A stretch of 64,000 bases of DNA from NCBI GenBank assembly GCA_947034885.2, contig OZ019759.1, positions 11,410,501-11,474,500 of the forward strand, written 5' to 3'. Positions 14,401 to 26,237 of this stretch are shown here, piece after piece. This stretch comes from Thuidium tamariscinum (Eukaryota > Streptophyta > Bryopsida > Hypnales > Thuidiaceae). Made by a program: the position numbers and the translations under genes. A model generated the notes under the pieces. It saw only the letters and a list, made by a program, of their open reading frames with translations, ran no database searches and had not been told where the DNA came from. Every line of letters starts with the position of its first letter. The first letter of the stretch is position 1.

Positions 14401-14620
14401 GCCACAATTTGTTGATGTGGTACATTTTAACGTATTGCTTACATAGTTTGGAGGTCCAATAATCTGCGGTCTCATTTTTCCAACCACTCTCCGCTATGAT
14501 GTTCGGATCATCCAAAATTTCATAGTGTAGTCCATGTGTAGTACCCTTCACTTTATTTCGCTTTTTCTGGTCACCTCCTGAATTCATCCCATGAGTATCT
14601 GCACCGCTGTCTGTAGCCAT
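11480..14620 (-). pseudogene. Long RING-H2 protein ORF of a probable mobile element (nonsense-inactivated)
   Basis: One frame stays open for 1,047 codons, broken only by stops at 14306, 14132, 13760, 13220, 12974, 12968, 11921, 11753 and 11564. There are no frameshifts. Residues 1-100 are basic and carry KKRNKVKG and YVKMYHINKLW, as in the ORF at 26238. The middle is Gln/Ser-rich, then helical and coiled-coil-like (~400-550). A RING-H2 finger lies at about 688-728 with the order C-x2-C, C-G-H-T-F-H-x2-C, C-x2-C, typical of E3 ubiquitin ligases. The tail has a KREKKQKLEDDDD stretch and a Ser/Gly-rich end. No transposase motif is visible. Inverted GC islands (10.4 and 15.0 kb) suggest it was carried inside a transposon. 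The domain order is not one I know. Confidence 0.6.
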
Positions 14621-14829
14621 GATAGAGAATCCGAATTTGCAAGCCCTTGCAAATCAAAATTTTATGAACCGGAGGTTATGAAACGTGTCTTCGTAATACA
14701 ATCGATCAAAGCTTCAGCAAGAAAAAGTAATGGACCCCTTCTCTCCGCCAAGTCGGAGCAACTAGCACCACGCACTGACACGTGGCAATAGACAGCACAT
14801 CCAACTTGGGGCACTTTGTGAGGAGAGAA

Positions 14830-15170
14830 GAAGTGAGGGAAAATGAAGGGGCCGTCTGACCATATACCCGTCCGCCGCCAAACCTAGACAGGTCCAGCAC
14901 CGGAGCGGCGGACGGCCAGTGCGGACTGTCGCCAGACGGGGCGTCCGCCTTGGGTCGTCCAACGACAGGCCTGTCCGGCGGACCTATCGTCCGACTGCCC
15001 CGCCGTCCATCCGCCCATCCGATGGACAGCCGCCCTGCCGACCGCCCAACGTCCGCCTTATCGACTTCGCCGTCTGACCGTCCGACCGCCCAACATCCGC
15101 CCTTCGGCCCTGCCCATCCGCCTTGCCGACCAAGTGGGCGTCCAACAAAGGCGTCCGCCTTGCCGACCGC
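14830..15170. repeat. GTCCGCC-type GC island, right of the RING ORF
   Basis: Very GC-rich, low-complexity DNA made of CCGTCC, GTCCGCC and GACCGCCC words. It lies upstream of the start of the RING ORF, and its orientation is the complement of the island at 10.4 kb. Its long open frames (Pro/Arg-rich or Gly/Arg-rich) come from base composition and are not genes. Confidence 0.6.
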
Positions 15171-15185
15171 TGAAATTTCAAGTCC

Positions 15186-15262
15186 AAACTCAACATTGGA
15201 TTCCACAAGTGAAAAGTCGACATTGGAATCCACAAGTCCAAATTGAACATTGGGTTCTCCAG
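15186..15262 (+). repeat. 27-bp tandem repeat, about three copies
   Basis: Units centred on ACATTGG.TTCCACAAGT start at 15193, 15220 and 15247, directly after the GC island. Confidence 0.75.
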
Positions 15263-15279
15263 AAGTCATATTTAAAGCT

Positions 15280-15490
15280 TGAAACCTTAAAGGACCGTCA
15301 ATATACTTTCACCAAAAGCGCTCCAATTGCCTCCAAAAAACCAAAACTGTCATTTCTAGTACAAGTACCAAAAATTTTGGAAAAAAACTTTTTTTGACAT
15401 ATCTGACCGTAGGATATTGTATTATATAGTATCAAAAGCATGTGGTAAAAATTTCAAACATTTCCACCGGGTGGATTGCAAGATATAAGC
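15280..15490 (+). repeat. Dispersed AT-rich repeat family B, copy 1
   Basis: Related to 16920-17105 in direct orientation. Shared parts: a TTAAAGGACC-like start, CTGTCATTTCT, a poly-A/poly-T stretch, a GGATCTTGTA/GGATATTGTA block, and a TGTGG.AAAAAT block. Non-coding. Confidence 0.65.
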
Positions 15491-16411
15491 ATTCAAATTA
15501 ACTAAAATCATTTTTTTGACCCTGCGAAAAGCAAGGCAGCTGCACTTTCCAAGCTCACATTTCTATGAAAAAATGACCTAAATGGTGGTGCTTCTTTGGA
15601 TTTGTTTTCCTAGACAAGTTGGGCACATGCTTAAAAGTTTTCAAATCATTTGGAATAGTACAATATATAGAAAAAAAATAGTAAGTACGTAGTAGTAGAG
15701 AATGATAAAATGTACTACATTATTTACAGTTGAAATATGGAATTGAAAATTCCCAATCCCAAATTTCCAATGGTCAAAAATTTGAAATGTTGTAATAATG
15801 TATCTACATCCTACGATTTTATTTTTGTCCAAAAATATTGGAAGTTGGGTAAGATAAAGGATTTCAAAGTTTATTTTAGAGTAGGAAATCCAAAACTGCC
15901 CGAAAACAGAAAATCCACATCACTTTTGACTCATTCATCAAAATGGAATGATTCAAAACTTCACGCGTATACAGAACTCTAGAAAATGAATTTGTGGAAT
16001 TCTTGTTTATGAAATAAGTGATTTTCTCTGATTTGCATGAAATGCCCTGTTACGAAAAAAAGTAACATATTAGGCTATAACTTTTGACTTGTATTTTCAA
16101 ATGTCATGAAAATTTGGTACATATGAAAGATCTTCCTCGCCCCCACATTGGCACATTCTATTCAAATTTCAGCCTCAAATCTGAAAATCCCCGCTCGTAA
16201 GTAGTAGGTACCTACCAAAAATTTCTATACATCCCAAAAAAACAGTGCGGGCTTTTAGGGGTAAAAATGGGAAGCGTTGGAAAAAGCATCCAATGTTCAA
16301 TGAATGTGTGAAATTGAGTTTCATTCTGCACATTTAAAGAAAGTAAGTCCTCAACCCTACACCCTATCCAAATAGCATCGACGTCCACTTTTGTAGAGTG
16401 TAGACAAGCCC

Positions 16412-16450
16412 AAACCCTAAACCTTAAACCCTAGAACCTAAACCCTAGCT
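16412..16450 (-). repeat. Interstitial telomere-like repeats (AAACCCTA type)
   Basis: Several AAACCCTA/AACCCTAG units with small variations. This is the complement of the plant telomere repeat TTTAGGG and supports a green-plant origin. It could be a scar of break repair or a promoter-type telo-box cluster. Confidence 0.7.
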
Positions 16451-16919
16451 TCTTCATCATTTTTGCATTATGGTGTCATATAAAATAATAAATAGTGAAA
16501 ATAAATTGATGAATGATTCAAAGATTCAACACATTATTAATTTTAAAAATGTATGCACCCTACTTTAATAGAGAAAACATATACTCTTTACATATTTCTA
16601 AATGCAAACCAATAAGGGGTAAAATCATTTGAAGTACACTCCTTCATATTCACATTCACTTACATTCAAATGAAGGATTCTATAATTTTTCACATTTTCA
16701 AATCTTTTTTCAAGTATAATTGCATCATTTTCAAATTTGACTCATCCTCTAATGCAATCATGAATGTCACCATCTTCCAACTGTAGAATTGTAGAAAGTA
16801 TGGTGATACATTTTTCTAATTTGTTTAGAAATTGTTATATTAGGCCTTTACAAGTTACAACTTGAGAGTTGAGAATGTCTTGTAATAAAACATGGTTATA
16901 AATCTCTCCCTTTATTATT

Positions 16920-17105
16920 AACCCTTAAAGGACCAAGGCCATTTTTTTGTTACAAACCACTCAGAACTGTCATTTCTGCTGCGTTCACTATAAGAAAACC
17001 AAGAAAATACTTTTCTTCGGATCTAACCTTAGGATCTTGTACTTTACTTATATAGGATAATGTGGCAAAAATATCAGATGACTTTGACCGCTATTCGTGG
17101 ATTTT
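16920..17105 (+). repeat. Dispersed AT-rich repeat family B, copy 2
   Basis: Second copy of the family at 15280-15490, starting CCCTTAAAGGACC. The two copies are about 1.6 kb apart, so they may be the ends or LTR-like parts of one small element between them. Confidence 0.6.
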
Positions 17106-17894
17106 TTTGGAACTATGGAGTATGGACCTTGAATTAAAATTTTTGAAGGAATTTGAAGAACTTGGAACTGAGTTGAAAGTCTAAGACAAAAATTTCAAGA
17201 AAAATAGGCTTGATTTTCATTATTCAAAAAATTGTTAAGTACAAGTAAGTCCAAGATTGAAAGAAAAACTAAATCATTAATAGCTCTAACATGGGATTGA
17301 AACACAATAATCTCAATGGTCAGATTGTTCTAGTTTTTTTCAACCCCCCGTCCCTTATTTTCAATATTTTGAGTTCATTGGATCATAAATGTTGTTCTTG
17401 GGCATCAATTGTGAAAAAAATTACATTCCATGGAAGTTAATCAACTTTTTTATCTTCTAAAGAAGTTTGTAAAAACTAAAAACGAGGATCCAATTTGAAA
17501 TTTCAGCCCGCAGGTACTACCACAAATCACATGTTTCCCCAGAAGGGCCAAAAGTGAATGATCCTTTAGGATTTCAACTTTCAATTGGAATTTCATTAAA
17601 TTTTAATATTCCTTTGTCATGGAAGGTGTGTTCCTATGTTTGGAACAATCTGAATCAGCTGAATTTCAACAATTGATATTGACAATTTCCTATATTTAAG
17701 ACTAGTATCATTATAATTTTCTAGAATTACAAATTCTTTCAAAAGAAATTAATTTTTGTCAAAATTGAAAATGTACTACGGTAATATAAATCATTCCTCT
17801 CTATCAACTTGGCTGGTTTCAAAACCTAAACCAGTGTAAACTGCTTACTCAATGAATTTCAAGAATTCAAGTGTCGATGTAGGTCTTTCAAGGT

Positions 17895-18015
17895 TTCAAG
17901 CCCCCCGCCTGTCCGCCTGTCGGTCCATCCGTCGCTGCGTCCGCCCCCGACGAGCGCCGTCCGCATCGTCCGTCCCTCAGTGTGTCCGCTCGCTGTCCAT
18001 GCGATCCAGCGGACT
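17895..18015. repeat. GTCCGCC-type GC island
   Basis: Same word composition as the islands at 14.8, 25.8, 28.3 and 32.7 kb (CCGCCTGTCC, GTCCGC, CCGTCC). No ORF with island-type flanks is next to it, so it is probably a remnant end. Confidence 0.5.
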
Positions 18016-21000
18016 GTGAGCACTCTTAACTCCACCCTCGAGCTAGAAGTTTATCACACGGGTCCTGTGTCTAATTGAGTTTTCTCTCTAATTGGGTATT
18101 AAAAGAGAGCCTTCCAAGCAATGAACTCTTTTAGTCACGTCTTTTAAGTTTTTCTAATCTAATTTTTGTTTAAAATTCAACTAATATTTTCTATCCTATT
18201 CTACTTTGTCAATTGAAATTGTGCTTAGTTCTAATTCCAAACATTTGGTAAAAAGAAACTTAATAGTAAAACCACGATAATGAAAATCAAATGGGAGTGG
18301 TTTACCTCTTCTGCGTAAATCTCCATAGTCTCGTCGTCAAACATCATCATGTGTAAATACTCTCCTACGACCTCGCCATCGAAATCATCCCGGCTCCCCA
18401 TCTAATCCATAGTAATTCTCACGTTGTTGGTTAATTAAATCCACCCTGATTAAAAGGAAACTAAAGGTTATATAGCGCTAATTCAATTGCGTAATTCTTT
18501 TAATTCCTAAGTCCTCGGTAATTAGAAAATACTGCAATTAAATTTAGTCTACCTATTTGGTTAGGTTTTTAGCAAATAGTCTATTCTAAAGAAATCAATG
18601 GAAGTTGGATGGTTAGTTTGTTGTTTTAGCTTTTCTTTTGGTTCTAAATTAATATTCAAAATCCAAATTCATTCAAGTTGAATTTAATTATTTTGAATTG
18701 GAAATTATTGTCAAATCTTTTCAAATCTAATTCATTTTTGAAATTGCGTTAATTCCTTAAAGAAATTAGTTGTCAATTTGTCCTTTTCCTTTTATCTTAT
18801 TAAAATATTTTAATTCAAAACTATCATCAAATCTTTTCAAATCTAATTAATTTTGAATTTGCGTTAATTTGGAAAGAAATTGGTTGTCAATTTGTTTGTT
18901 TCCTTTTTGGCTTATTAGGCTTAATAAAACAAAACCAACAAAATCCAAACCTTCTAAGAATCTAATTAATGACTAACTACCAAAGAATGTAGAACATTCC
19001 CCAAGAATAAAAGCCAATTCAATAGTGAGATTCCAAAACAATTAGTTTTTAATTGTAAAAGGTCAAACACAAAGAATATGGCACCTTATTCAATAGTGAG
19101 ATTCTTATAGGAAATGATTTTTTAATGCTAAATTCCCTCACGTGGTTGTCTCTCCCCTAATCTTCCTTCCCTTAATTCATCTCGTCTCTCTCAATTTTGC
19201 ATTTAGATTGTTGCAAAGTTGGATGAGAGTTTGGCTATGGAGGTTGGAGAGAATAGAAGTTCTTGAGGTGGAATCTTCAAGTTACAAATGTTGGATTTTT
19301 GAAGCAAAATCAAATGGAGGGTGGGATAGTTTAACTCCCTTCCCTTGATTTTTTATTAAAACCCAATTTTTGTAACCTTAATTCGAGAATGAAGTTTACA
19401 AGTCAACTTTTGTGAGAAGAACTCTTACTTGCGTGTGTGTGTTGCTGTTGTTTTAGTTTCTTTTTGTAGTGTTGGCTCTGCTCCGGCCAACCCTGCTTCC
19501 CCGGTCAGCTCGCCCGTCAACTCGCCCAGTTATATCCCGCCACGTGGCGCCGCTCCGATCAGCCTTGGCTCCGCTCTGCTCAGTCCAGTGGTGTCCCGCT
19601 CAGTCCAGCGGTGTCTCGCTAGGCCAAATAGATTTTGATTTTTTAATTTGGTTTTTTCTTTTAATCAGAATTTAATTCTAACTAATCTAATTCCTAATAT
19701 TGGTTCCGATGAACCATCTATTGGTTATGAACAAACAAAAATAAGTGATTTGTAATGAAAATAAAGCAAACCTAACCCGTGGAATGGTGACTTTGGGGAG
19801 TTCTGTCGTAGCACAGGAAAGCACAATTCCTTCTCTAAGGCGTTAGAATGTACTAAATTAGCCTTAAAGTGACTCGTGTATCGTTCCCAAAGGATTTGGT
19901 CGAAAGTTGACGAAAGACCGGAACACGTTAGTGGTTACCACAACAAAACCCAAGCAAAAGACCAATCCGGTCCGGGTCTCAAAGGTTCCTAAGATTGCCT
20001 TAGGCCTGATTACCAGATCAATCCTTTGTATTTCAAGACTTGTACATCTGTTTATACCAATATATGTATCGCCTTCATACTTATCCTTACTAGATATGGG
20101 GCTAAAGACCGGACACTAGGAGTTGGTCCAGTCCCTAGATTAGTAACCAAATGTAAGTTTTACCTCGATAACAAGAGGGATCTGCTTGTTTGGGCGTTTA
20201 GGAAGGAAGCTTACTCCTACCCTTCAAGTTTTAAAGTGTCAGAAATTCCACTTGCAAGGAAAAAGAAACTATTACTACAACCAGACCGGAATACCTCACA
20301 ACTGGACCGGGACTAATCCTGCCCAGCAGGTCACGCAAGCACTCCTGCCTAATCCTAACAAAGACTACAACGACAGATTACCCAATTAGTCTAAGTCTTG
20401 GTAGAACAAGGGCGGTAGCTTATACAAGAGAGCTGAATTTCCTCACTAGTCCTTCTTTCTTCTATACAGACCGAATCACCATTCAGTTGGCATTTGGCCG
20501 GGTACTTCCCAATCTCAAACCCAGACTCTACAAGTGTCTATCCCTATCGAGTACTCCCTAGACCTGTTCCAGAAAACACTGTGAGATCCTGCACAAATTC
20601 CCTATCAAAACCGAATTCACTTTAAGTCCAGAGACCGGATAAACTGAACATCCGGGCACACACTTATCCACACAAGGCTGCAATCCTAACCATCACCATA
20701 AGACTTAGACAAGGTCCCATGCACATAGTCCACTCCAGAGTGAATCAGAAAGGCTTTGACTTGTATTTGCAACACAAAAACTTGTGAAAGTAAGATAACA
20801 TAATGTGCGCCCGGATTCAATTACAAACCGGGTTTAAATACTAAACTACAAGGAAACCTAAAAGCGCAAATGGAATCAACACCAGCCGCCAAGAATGCCA
20901 CGTAACATTCCTCCACAACTTGGGCGGGTTGACTTCCACAAAACTACAAAAATACCAACAAAATAGGATCCCAGATCCTACATATTTGGATCCGGTCTAA

Positions 21001-21060
21001 GTTCAAAAATTCCTAACCTAAATATATCCTGCCTTAGCCGCCTTTTTATCTATCTGGCGT
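18016..21060. other. Non-coding stretch: AT-rich spacer, then CCGG-rich flank of the gag-like ORF
   Basis: 18.0-19.4 kb is AT-rich and includes a tandem pair of about 111-121 bp (near 18700-18870; shared AATCTTTTCAAATCTAATT). 19.48-19.63 kb is locally GC-rich with a doubled CTCAGTCCAG word. 19.8-21.06 kb has many ACCGG/CCGGT words, matching the composition of the gag-like gene that follows and also of 23.2-23.6 kb. I infer that 19.8-23.6 kb is one element. I see no gene. Confidence 0.4.
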
Positions 21061-21070
21061 TAATGCTCCC

Positions 21071-23167
21071 CTATTTTCTTGCTCGTTTGATCGGTGATGC
21101 ACCCTTCCGGGTTGGCTGTTTCTTCGGGGACTGGTACATCTTGACGGGTTTGGATTTCGGCTTGGTCTTACCCCGCGCCTTGGCCCTGGTCAACTTGGTC
21201 TCTGCCAGTGCTTGGTCTGCATCCGAGTACTGGTCCGACTCATCACCGGAGTCGGTCTCCCCCTCCGAGTCCTCATCTTCCTCTTCTGACTCCTCTTCCT
21301 CTTCAACCTGGGCCTTCCGCTTCACCGTGGGTGTCTCCGTGGTCCTCTTCTTGAATCCGGTGATGGGCGGATGGTGCACTGTCTTGCTCTGTGGGGTTTC
21401 CTCTCCCACTCTCTCGGCAATCCGGGCTGGTCCCTTGCTTGGTTACCCGGATCCAGATCCGGTCTTCAATATGGAGCGGACCTGCACCGTTGCCTTTGCT
21501 TCCCCTACGGTCTTCGGTTGTGTGATGACCGTAGGTGATGACTTGCTTGGAGAATCGTCCAGCAAGTTGATGAACTTGGTCTTCTCCCTTGGCGGTGTCG
21601 TTCCCTGGATAATATCCCGCAACACGATCGGCTCAGGTTCCGGCTCCTTGGTCTTCTTGGGTTCAGAAACCCTGGGCTCTTCAACCCGGGTCTGTGGGAC
21701 GGGTTCCTCCGCCACGGCTTCAAACCTGATCTCCTCTTCCTTTGCCGGTTCGGACATGCCGACCTCTACCTCGACTGCCGCTGGTGGTGGTTGCTCCCTC
21801 GGCTGCTCCTCCTCCATCTTCTGCTCTTCCGGTCTTGAGACCGGTAAAGAGCTAGCCTGGACCTCCGTGACCACTGCTCACCACTTCTCCAGCGCTGCCT
21901 CCATCTTCTTGTTGTAGGCCACCAGAGCTGTGAGCATCTGGGGACCTACCATCTTGCCTGCTTCCAACACCTTCTTGTCGAACAGCATGGCCTTGTTGAC
22001 GACCTCGCCCGGATGTGTGATGAACTCTTGGATTTCTCCGAGAGTGTTCTGGGCCTTCGTGGAGAGGCGTCTCTCTTCGTCCAACTCCTCCTGGACGTGA
22101 TGGAGATCCCTCCTCAGGGCTGAGACTTGGTTTGTCAGTCGGAGCACTTCCTCTCTGTCCCGGCTCTCATGTGCCTCCTGAATTAGTTCTCCCAACACCT
22201 CCATGATCTTGGAGGGTGGAATGGAGCCTAGGGCTCGGCTTATGCCCTGCAACAACCCCCTCTCCTCTAGGTGGTGTCTTCTAAAGTCATCCAGGTCTCA
22301 TAGGATCCTTAGCAAGGGATCTTGTTCCCAGACCGAATCTAACCTCTGGGCTTCTCTTACTACCACGGGGGTTTCTAGAGGCGGATTCTCTCTTCCTACC
22401 TCTAGGTCTTCCTTTCCCTCCTGTGTGCCCTCTTGCTGCTCCTCCTGACTCTCCTCCTCGGAGTCCTCCTCATCCTGGTTGTTCTCAGCTTCCGGGTTCG
22501 CAATTTCGTATTCTATCATTGCTGTCCCTACCTCGTAAACTTCCCTCTCTTTCTCCCTCAAGAGGTCTAACGAATGATACAAATGAAACAGGAATGGTGA
22601 AATGGGAGAGGGTTTAGACTTCCCAATTCCCTTCACCATTCGGTCCATCCGGTCCCTCATGACTAACCCCCAATCTATCTTTCGGTCTCCCGACAACGCA
22701 CCAAAAATGGTGTTGGCTACGGTGACCATAATCCTACTAGGCCTATCCGGGTTCAAGATAGCCATCATGAACTGCAGTAGCCTCTTGTGTCTAGCGGACA
22801 CACACTCGGCTACCGTGAAGCCATCCTTCGGGTTGGTGGGCTTGTGGAACTTACCCTGGTGGAATTTATCCGTCCGGGTGCCCGTCGCATCTTCGCCTTG
22901 CTCGAAGGTGTACACCTTGCGCCACATAGCCGCAGTCCACTCCCTTAGCAGCGCCCGGACCGTCCCCTTCCACTCGTTGGTCTGACTGTCTAGCAGCTCC
23001 TCCACCATCGCTTCATCCTTCAGGTTCTAGGGATGAGCCATAAACCCCTCGCAGCCCATCTGCCTGAGGTCTTCCTCCAGCTCCCGCTTATCTTGTGCAT
23101 CAGTTGGTACAACCGGATTGACATTCCAGAAGGCTATAATTATCCCTTCCTACACTTTCCCTGCCAT
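21071..23167 (-). pseudogene. Plant-transposon gag-like protein with coiled coil and acidic/basic tail (nonsense-inactivated)
   Basis: From the ATG at 23167 one frame runs about 699 codons to 21071. It is interrupted at 23150 (TAG), 23027 (TAG), 22298 (TGA), 21878 (TGA) and 21443 (TAA), without frameshift. The N-terminal third contains KIDWGLVMRDRMDRMVKGIG and PSPISPFLFHLYHSLDLL. That pattern recalls the 'putative plant transposon protein' domain found N-terminally in plant retroelement-like proteins. A Glu/Gln-rich stretch, a coiled coil (about 22250-21880) and a Pro/Glu then Lys/Arg-rich tail follow. No protease, reverse transcriptase or integrase is visible nearby. GC content is higher than in the surroundings, as expected for a recent insertion. 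The family call rests on pattern memory only. Confidence 0.5.
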
Positions 23168-23879
23168 CGCTCACTTGACGCCTACACAATCTAGGCGCGG
23201 TCCAACTTGACTGAACCTCCCGCGCTCAAAAACCTCTCAACTAGCTTAGTGCTAATCGCTCAACTATGCGCCAGACCGGATTGACAGCTTTTCTATCCCT
23301 TCTCCCTGTCTGTAGACCGAATACTCTCTCTCCTACCGGAAGACCCTTTCTCGAATTGTGTACAAGAGAGTGGCAGGACCTGGCCCTGCCCTCCTGGTCT
23401 TATACTTTTCCCCCAGCATTAATTACTGACCGTTAGGTTTAAACTAGTTTGGTCACATGGGAGAGATCTCGACGATCTCTAGGCTCGGTAGCCACTTATT
23501 GCCTATCCGGTCTCGGTCGCTTGGTGGGCTGAATCCGGGTTTTCTTACGCTGTTCCTTAGCGTAGTTTTTTGCTTCCGGTCCGCAGTTTTTCGGTTTCCG
23601 GTCTTGGTCCTAATTGTGAGTCAAACTAAGAAAACAACAAAAAAAATGGGGATTGAATAGATCCCTTTTTCCCGTATTTTGCTTAAGAACCTACTTAGGT
23701 GAATTCTAGGTTGCCACAAGTTCCCAAGGTCATTTAAATCCACCGAATCCTTGGCCTTTTGTAGCTTTAAGTGACTCAGAGGTTTTAGCCAAGTGATTCT
23801 ATATTGGCCTAATTTTGGATATAAGTAGTAGCTAGTTTTATCCAAATTTTGGCTTTGTGGGTTCAAAGCTTCGTGGTGA

Positions 23880-24060
23880 GACTAAATTCAATGGTATTTT
23901 AAGAATCTTGTTCGCAAAAGGAGGTACACATGACAGTGTTTAACCAAACTTTCACGTTAAATTCCCAGAATTTCTTAGTATTTCAAGATTTGGCAACCAA
24001 AGGAGGTACACATGATAGTGCTTAAACCGAACTTTGGTGCTTCATGCATGAAATTTCCAC
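23880..24060 (+). repeat. Short tandem duplication, about 81 bp
   Basis: Two copies of AAAGGAGGTACACATGA.AGTG followed by a TTTAA-CCRAACTTT block, at about 23918 and 23999. Confidence 0.6.
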
Positions 24061-25799
24061 AAAATAGTAATCAATAAGATTAGAGTCTTAGCTCTTAAAA
24101 AAGATCAATTGAAGGGGCCCTAAGCCTTCGAAGTTCCAAAAGAAAACATAAACAAAACTTGGCCAAAAATTCTTTGGTCCAAGTTGTGCTCCAACCAAGT
24201 CGGTAGCACGTGTGAAGAACAAAGTGTCGATGCGAGAGAAATAAGGGTATTGGAAACCTCGAGGGCGGCCCTTATATACCCGTGGTCGGGCCCCTCTTGG
24301 TAATTGCCAATGAAAACACTTTGTTACTTCCTACCCTAAACTACCTTAATGTAATTCCAAAATAATAGTTGTTTAATGGTGAAAATTTCTAAAAACATCC
24401 CCATTTGGCTAATGAAATCTTGGCCAAATCAAATCCAAGATCTTAACCCAAAATATTTTGGAATTAACCCTAATTTACATAGATATTTTGCAAATTAACC
24501 AAAAGTCATTTTGAAAATTGTCTTTCTTTAGCCCAAAGATGGCTTTTTACGCAAGAAAGAGATCTTGACCAAATCCAATCTTTGATTTTCCAAGAGATAT
24601 TTCCAAAATCACTTCTAATTAACCGCAATTAACGATTAAAAAGTCAAACTAAGAGCTGACCCTCTCTATCTTTTAGGGAACAACTCAAAACGGAAAACCA
24701 TTTGCACCATCGTCTTCAGAAGACCCCAATTAGCCTAAAGGACCCCTTACCCCTCACTCCTAGGCCGTTTGCGCGCCCAAATTGGAATTACGATAACTCT
24801 AATTAAAACTCAAAACTCTAACTTCTAGGATTTGCGCATTTTGATGAATCTGTCAGGCTAGGGTTGTTAGGAGTGTCCGTGAGAGTAAGGAATGACTCCT
24901 TATTTGCGACAATCAAACATCATTCGCTCTTGATATGCCTGTCAACCCACCGCCAACTTGTAAATTCTATTGAAATTTGATGTCGTTGTCGGTTCTGGTA
25001 GTTGGAAATGTCGGGATGTCTTCAAACTTGATCGAGCGCTTATTAAGCACACAAAAACCTATCTTAATTTTTAGTGAGATTTTACCGCGTCATACGTAAT
25101 TTCTATGAATTTATGAACATTTCTATGTGCGGTTGACTTCCCATGGAGTCAACGTGGAATTTCGGAAAAATCCGAAATAAATTGGGTAGCATCTAGGGCA
25201 TTCCTAGATTCTTAGTGTAAGTTCCACGCGACCTTGCACTATTCTAATTTTAGTAATTTGGAATTACTTTGTCTAATTGGACAATTTAATTTCCGAGGCC
25301 CGGGAATCTTGGACAATTGTTTGATTCTCGTTCGCTCGTGGCATGCTCCTACCCTTGGAACACCTTTTTGTAGTCTTCAATCTCCAATCCTCCATCTTTC
25401 ATCTTGTGAAATTCAAATTCTCCAAGTCATTTGTAGTGCTTTTACATTTAAATCTAATTTGTTCCAAAATTGAATTTAAGCCTTGGTAACTCTTCGAGGC
25501 TCGTAGTAGACTCTTTTAGCTTAGTCAATATGTCATGTGCATCCTTAAAAGGTTGATTTTGCATAAACAGTCACTAGGACTGACCAATTCTCGATTCCTC
25601 AATTTTCTCGGAACTACTAAACCTTCACACAAACTTACTTTGGAGACTTAGAATGATTCAAATTCCTAGGATTAGGAATTTCCCACCTTCTAAGTTGGTT
25701 TTCCACCATTTTGGCATAGACTGGCACCAAAACTCCTTCAACCCTCTTCTTATGTCCTTTTCTTGTATAATTCAGCTAATTTTCGCTATTTAATCGCGA
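24061..25799. other. AT-rich non-coding stretch
   Basis: No gene, long open frame with domain content, or obvious repeat seen. Composition is AT-rich with a few moderately GC-rich patches (24.2-24.3 and 24.7-24.8 kb). Confidence 0.4.
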
Positions 25800-25995
25800 A
25801 AAATGGACCCAGAGTGCTGAGTGCCATCTCGAGGGCTCACACGAACGCCGATTTCTGTCCGCTGGATTCGGGCATCCGCCTCTCTGCCGTCGAATGAGCA
25901 TCTGGCCGTCCGCCACGGTCCGACCGTCGGAGAGCATAAGAAGAAGGGCGGACGACTCATTTGGCCACAACCATTTCCCTTCCAGAGTGGACGAT
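25800..25995. repeat. GGACGG/GTCCGCC GC island, upstream of the 26.2-kb ORF
   Basis: Abrupt GC-rich patch with GTCCGC, CCGTCCGCC and GGGCGGACGA words on both strands. It lies about 240 bp upstream of the ORF start at 26238, comparable to the island upstream of the RING ORF. Confidence 0.5.
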
Positions 25996-26237
25996 CTAGT
26001 GCCCGATTTTAATCTATGGCTCTGCGCGCCCTTTCCGACGTTGTGTGCAAACGGTTGTGCTTCATTAATCATTATTAAAATGCTTAACGAACTTTAGTTG
26101 AAGTAATTATCAAGCTCTGAGGGACTACAACTTCATCTAAACTGCATCGCATTGTAACTTTGAATCATTCCGATTTCTTATTGCTAGAATTAGTGTGAAC
26201 GAAGTCATCAGTTGCTCTCGTTTTAGTCAACACCACC

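Noticed and set aside
14706..15269. Long open frames in the 14.8-15.2 kb GC island (both strands)
   Set aside because: Low-complexity Arg/Pro/Gly products on both strands come from base composition and repeats; no domain.
21063..21917. 284-codon plus-strand Ser-rich frame
   Set aside because: Antisense shadow of the acidic/coiled-coil tail of the gag-like gene; Ser-rich because the sense strand is Glu-rich.
19780..23620. Complete LTR retrotransposon around the gag-like ORF
   Set aside because: No long terminal repeats and no pol domains found; only shared composition supports a single element.
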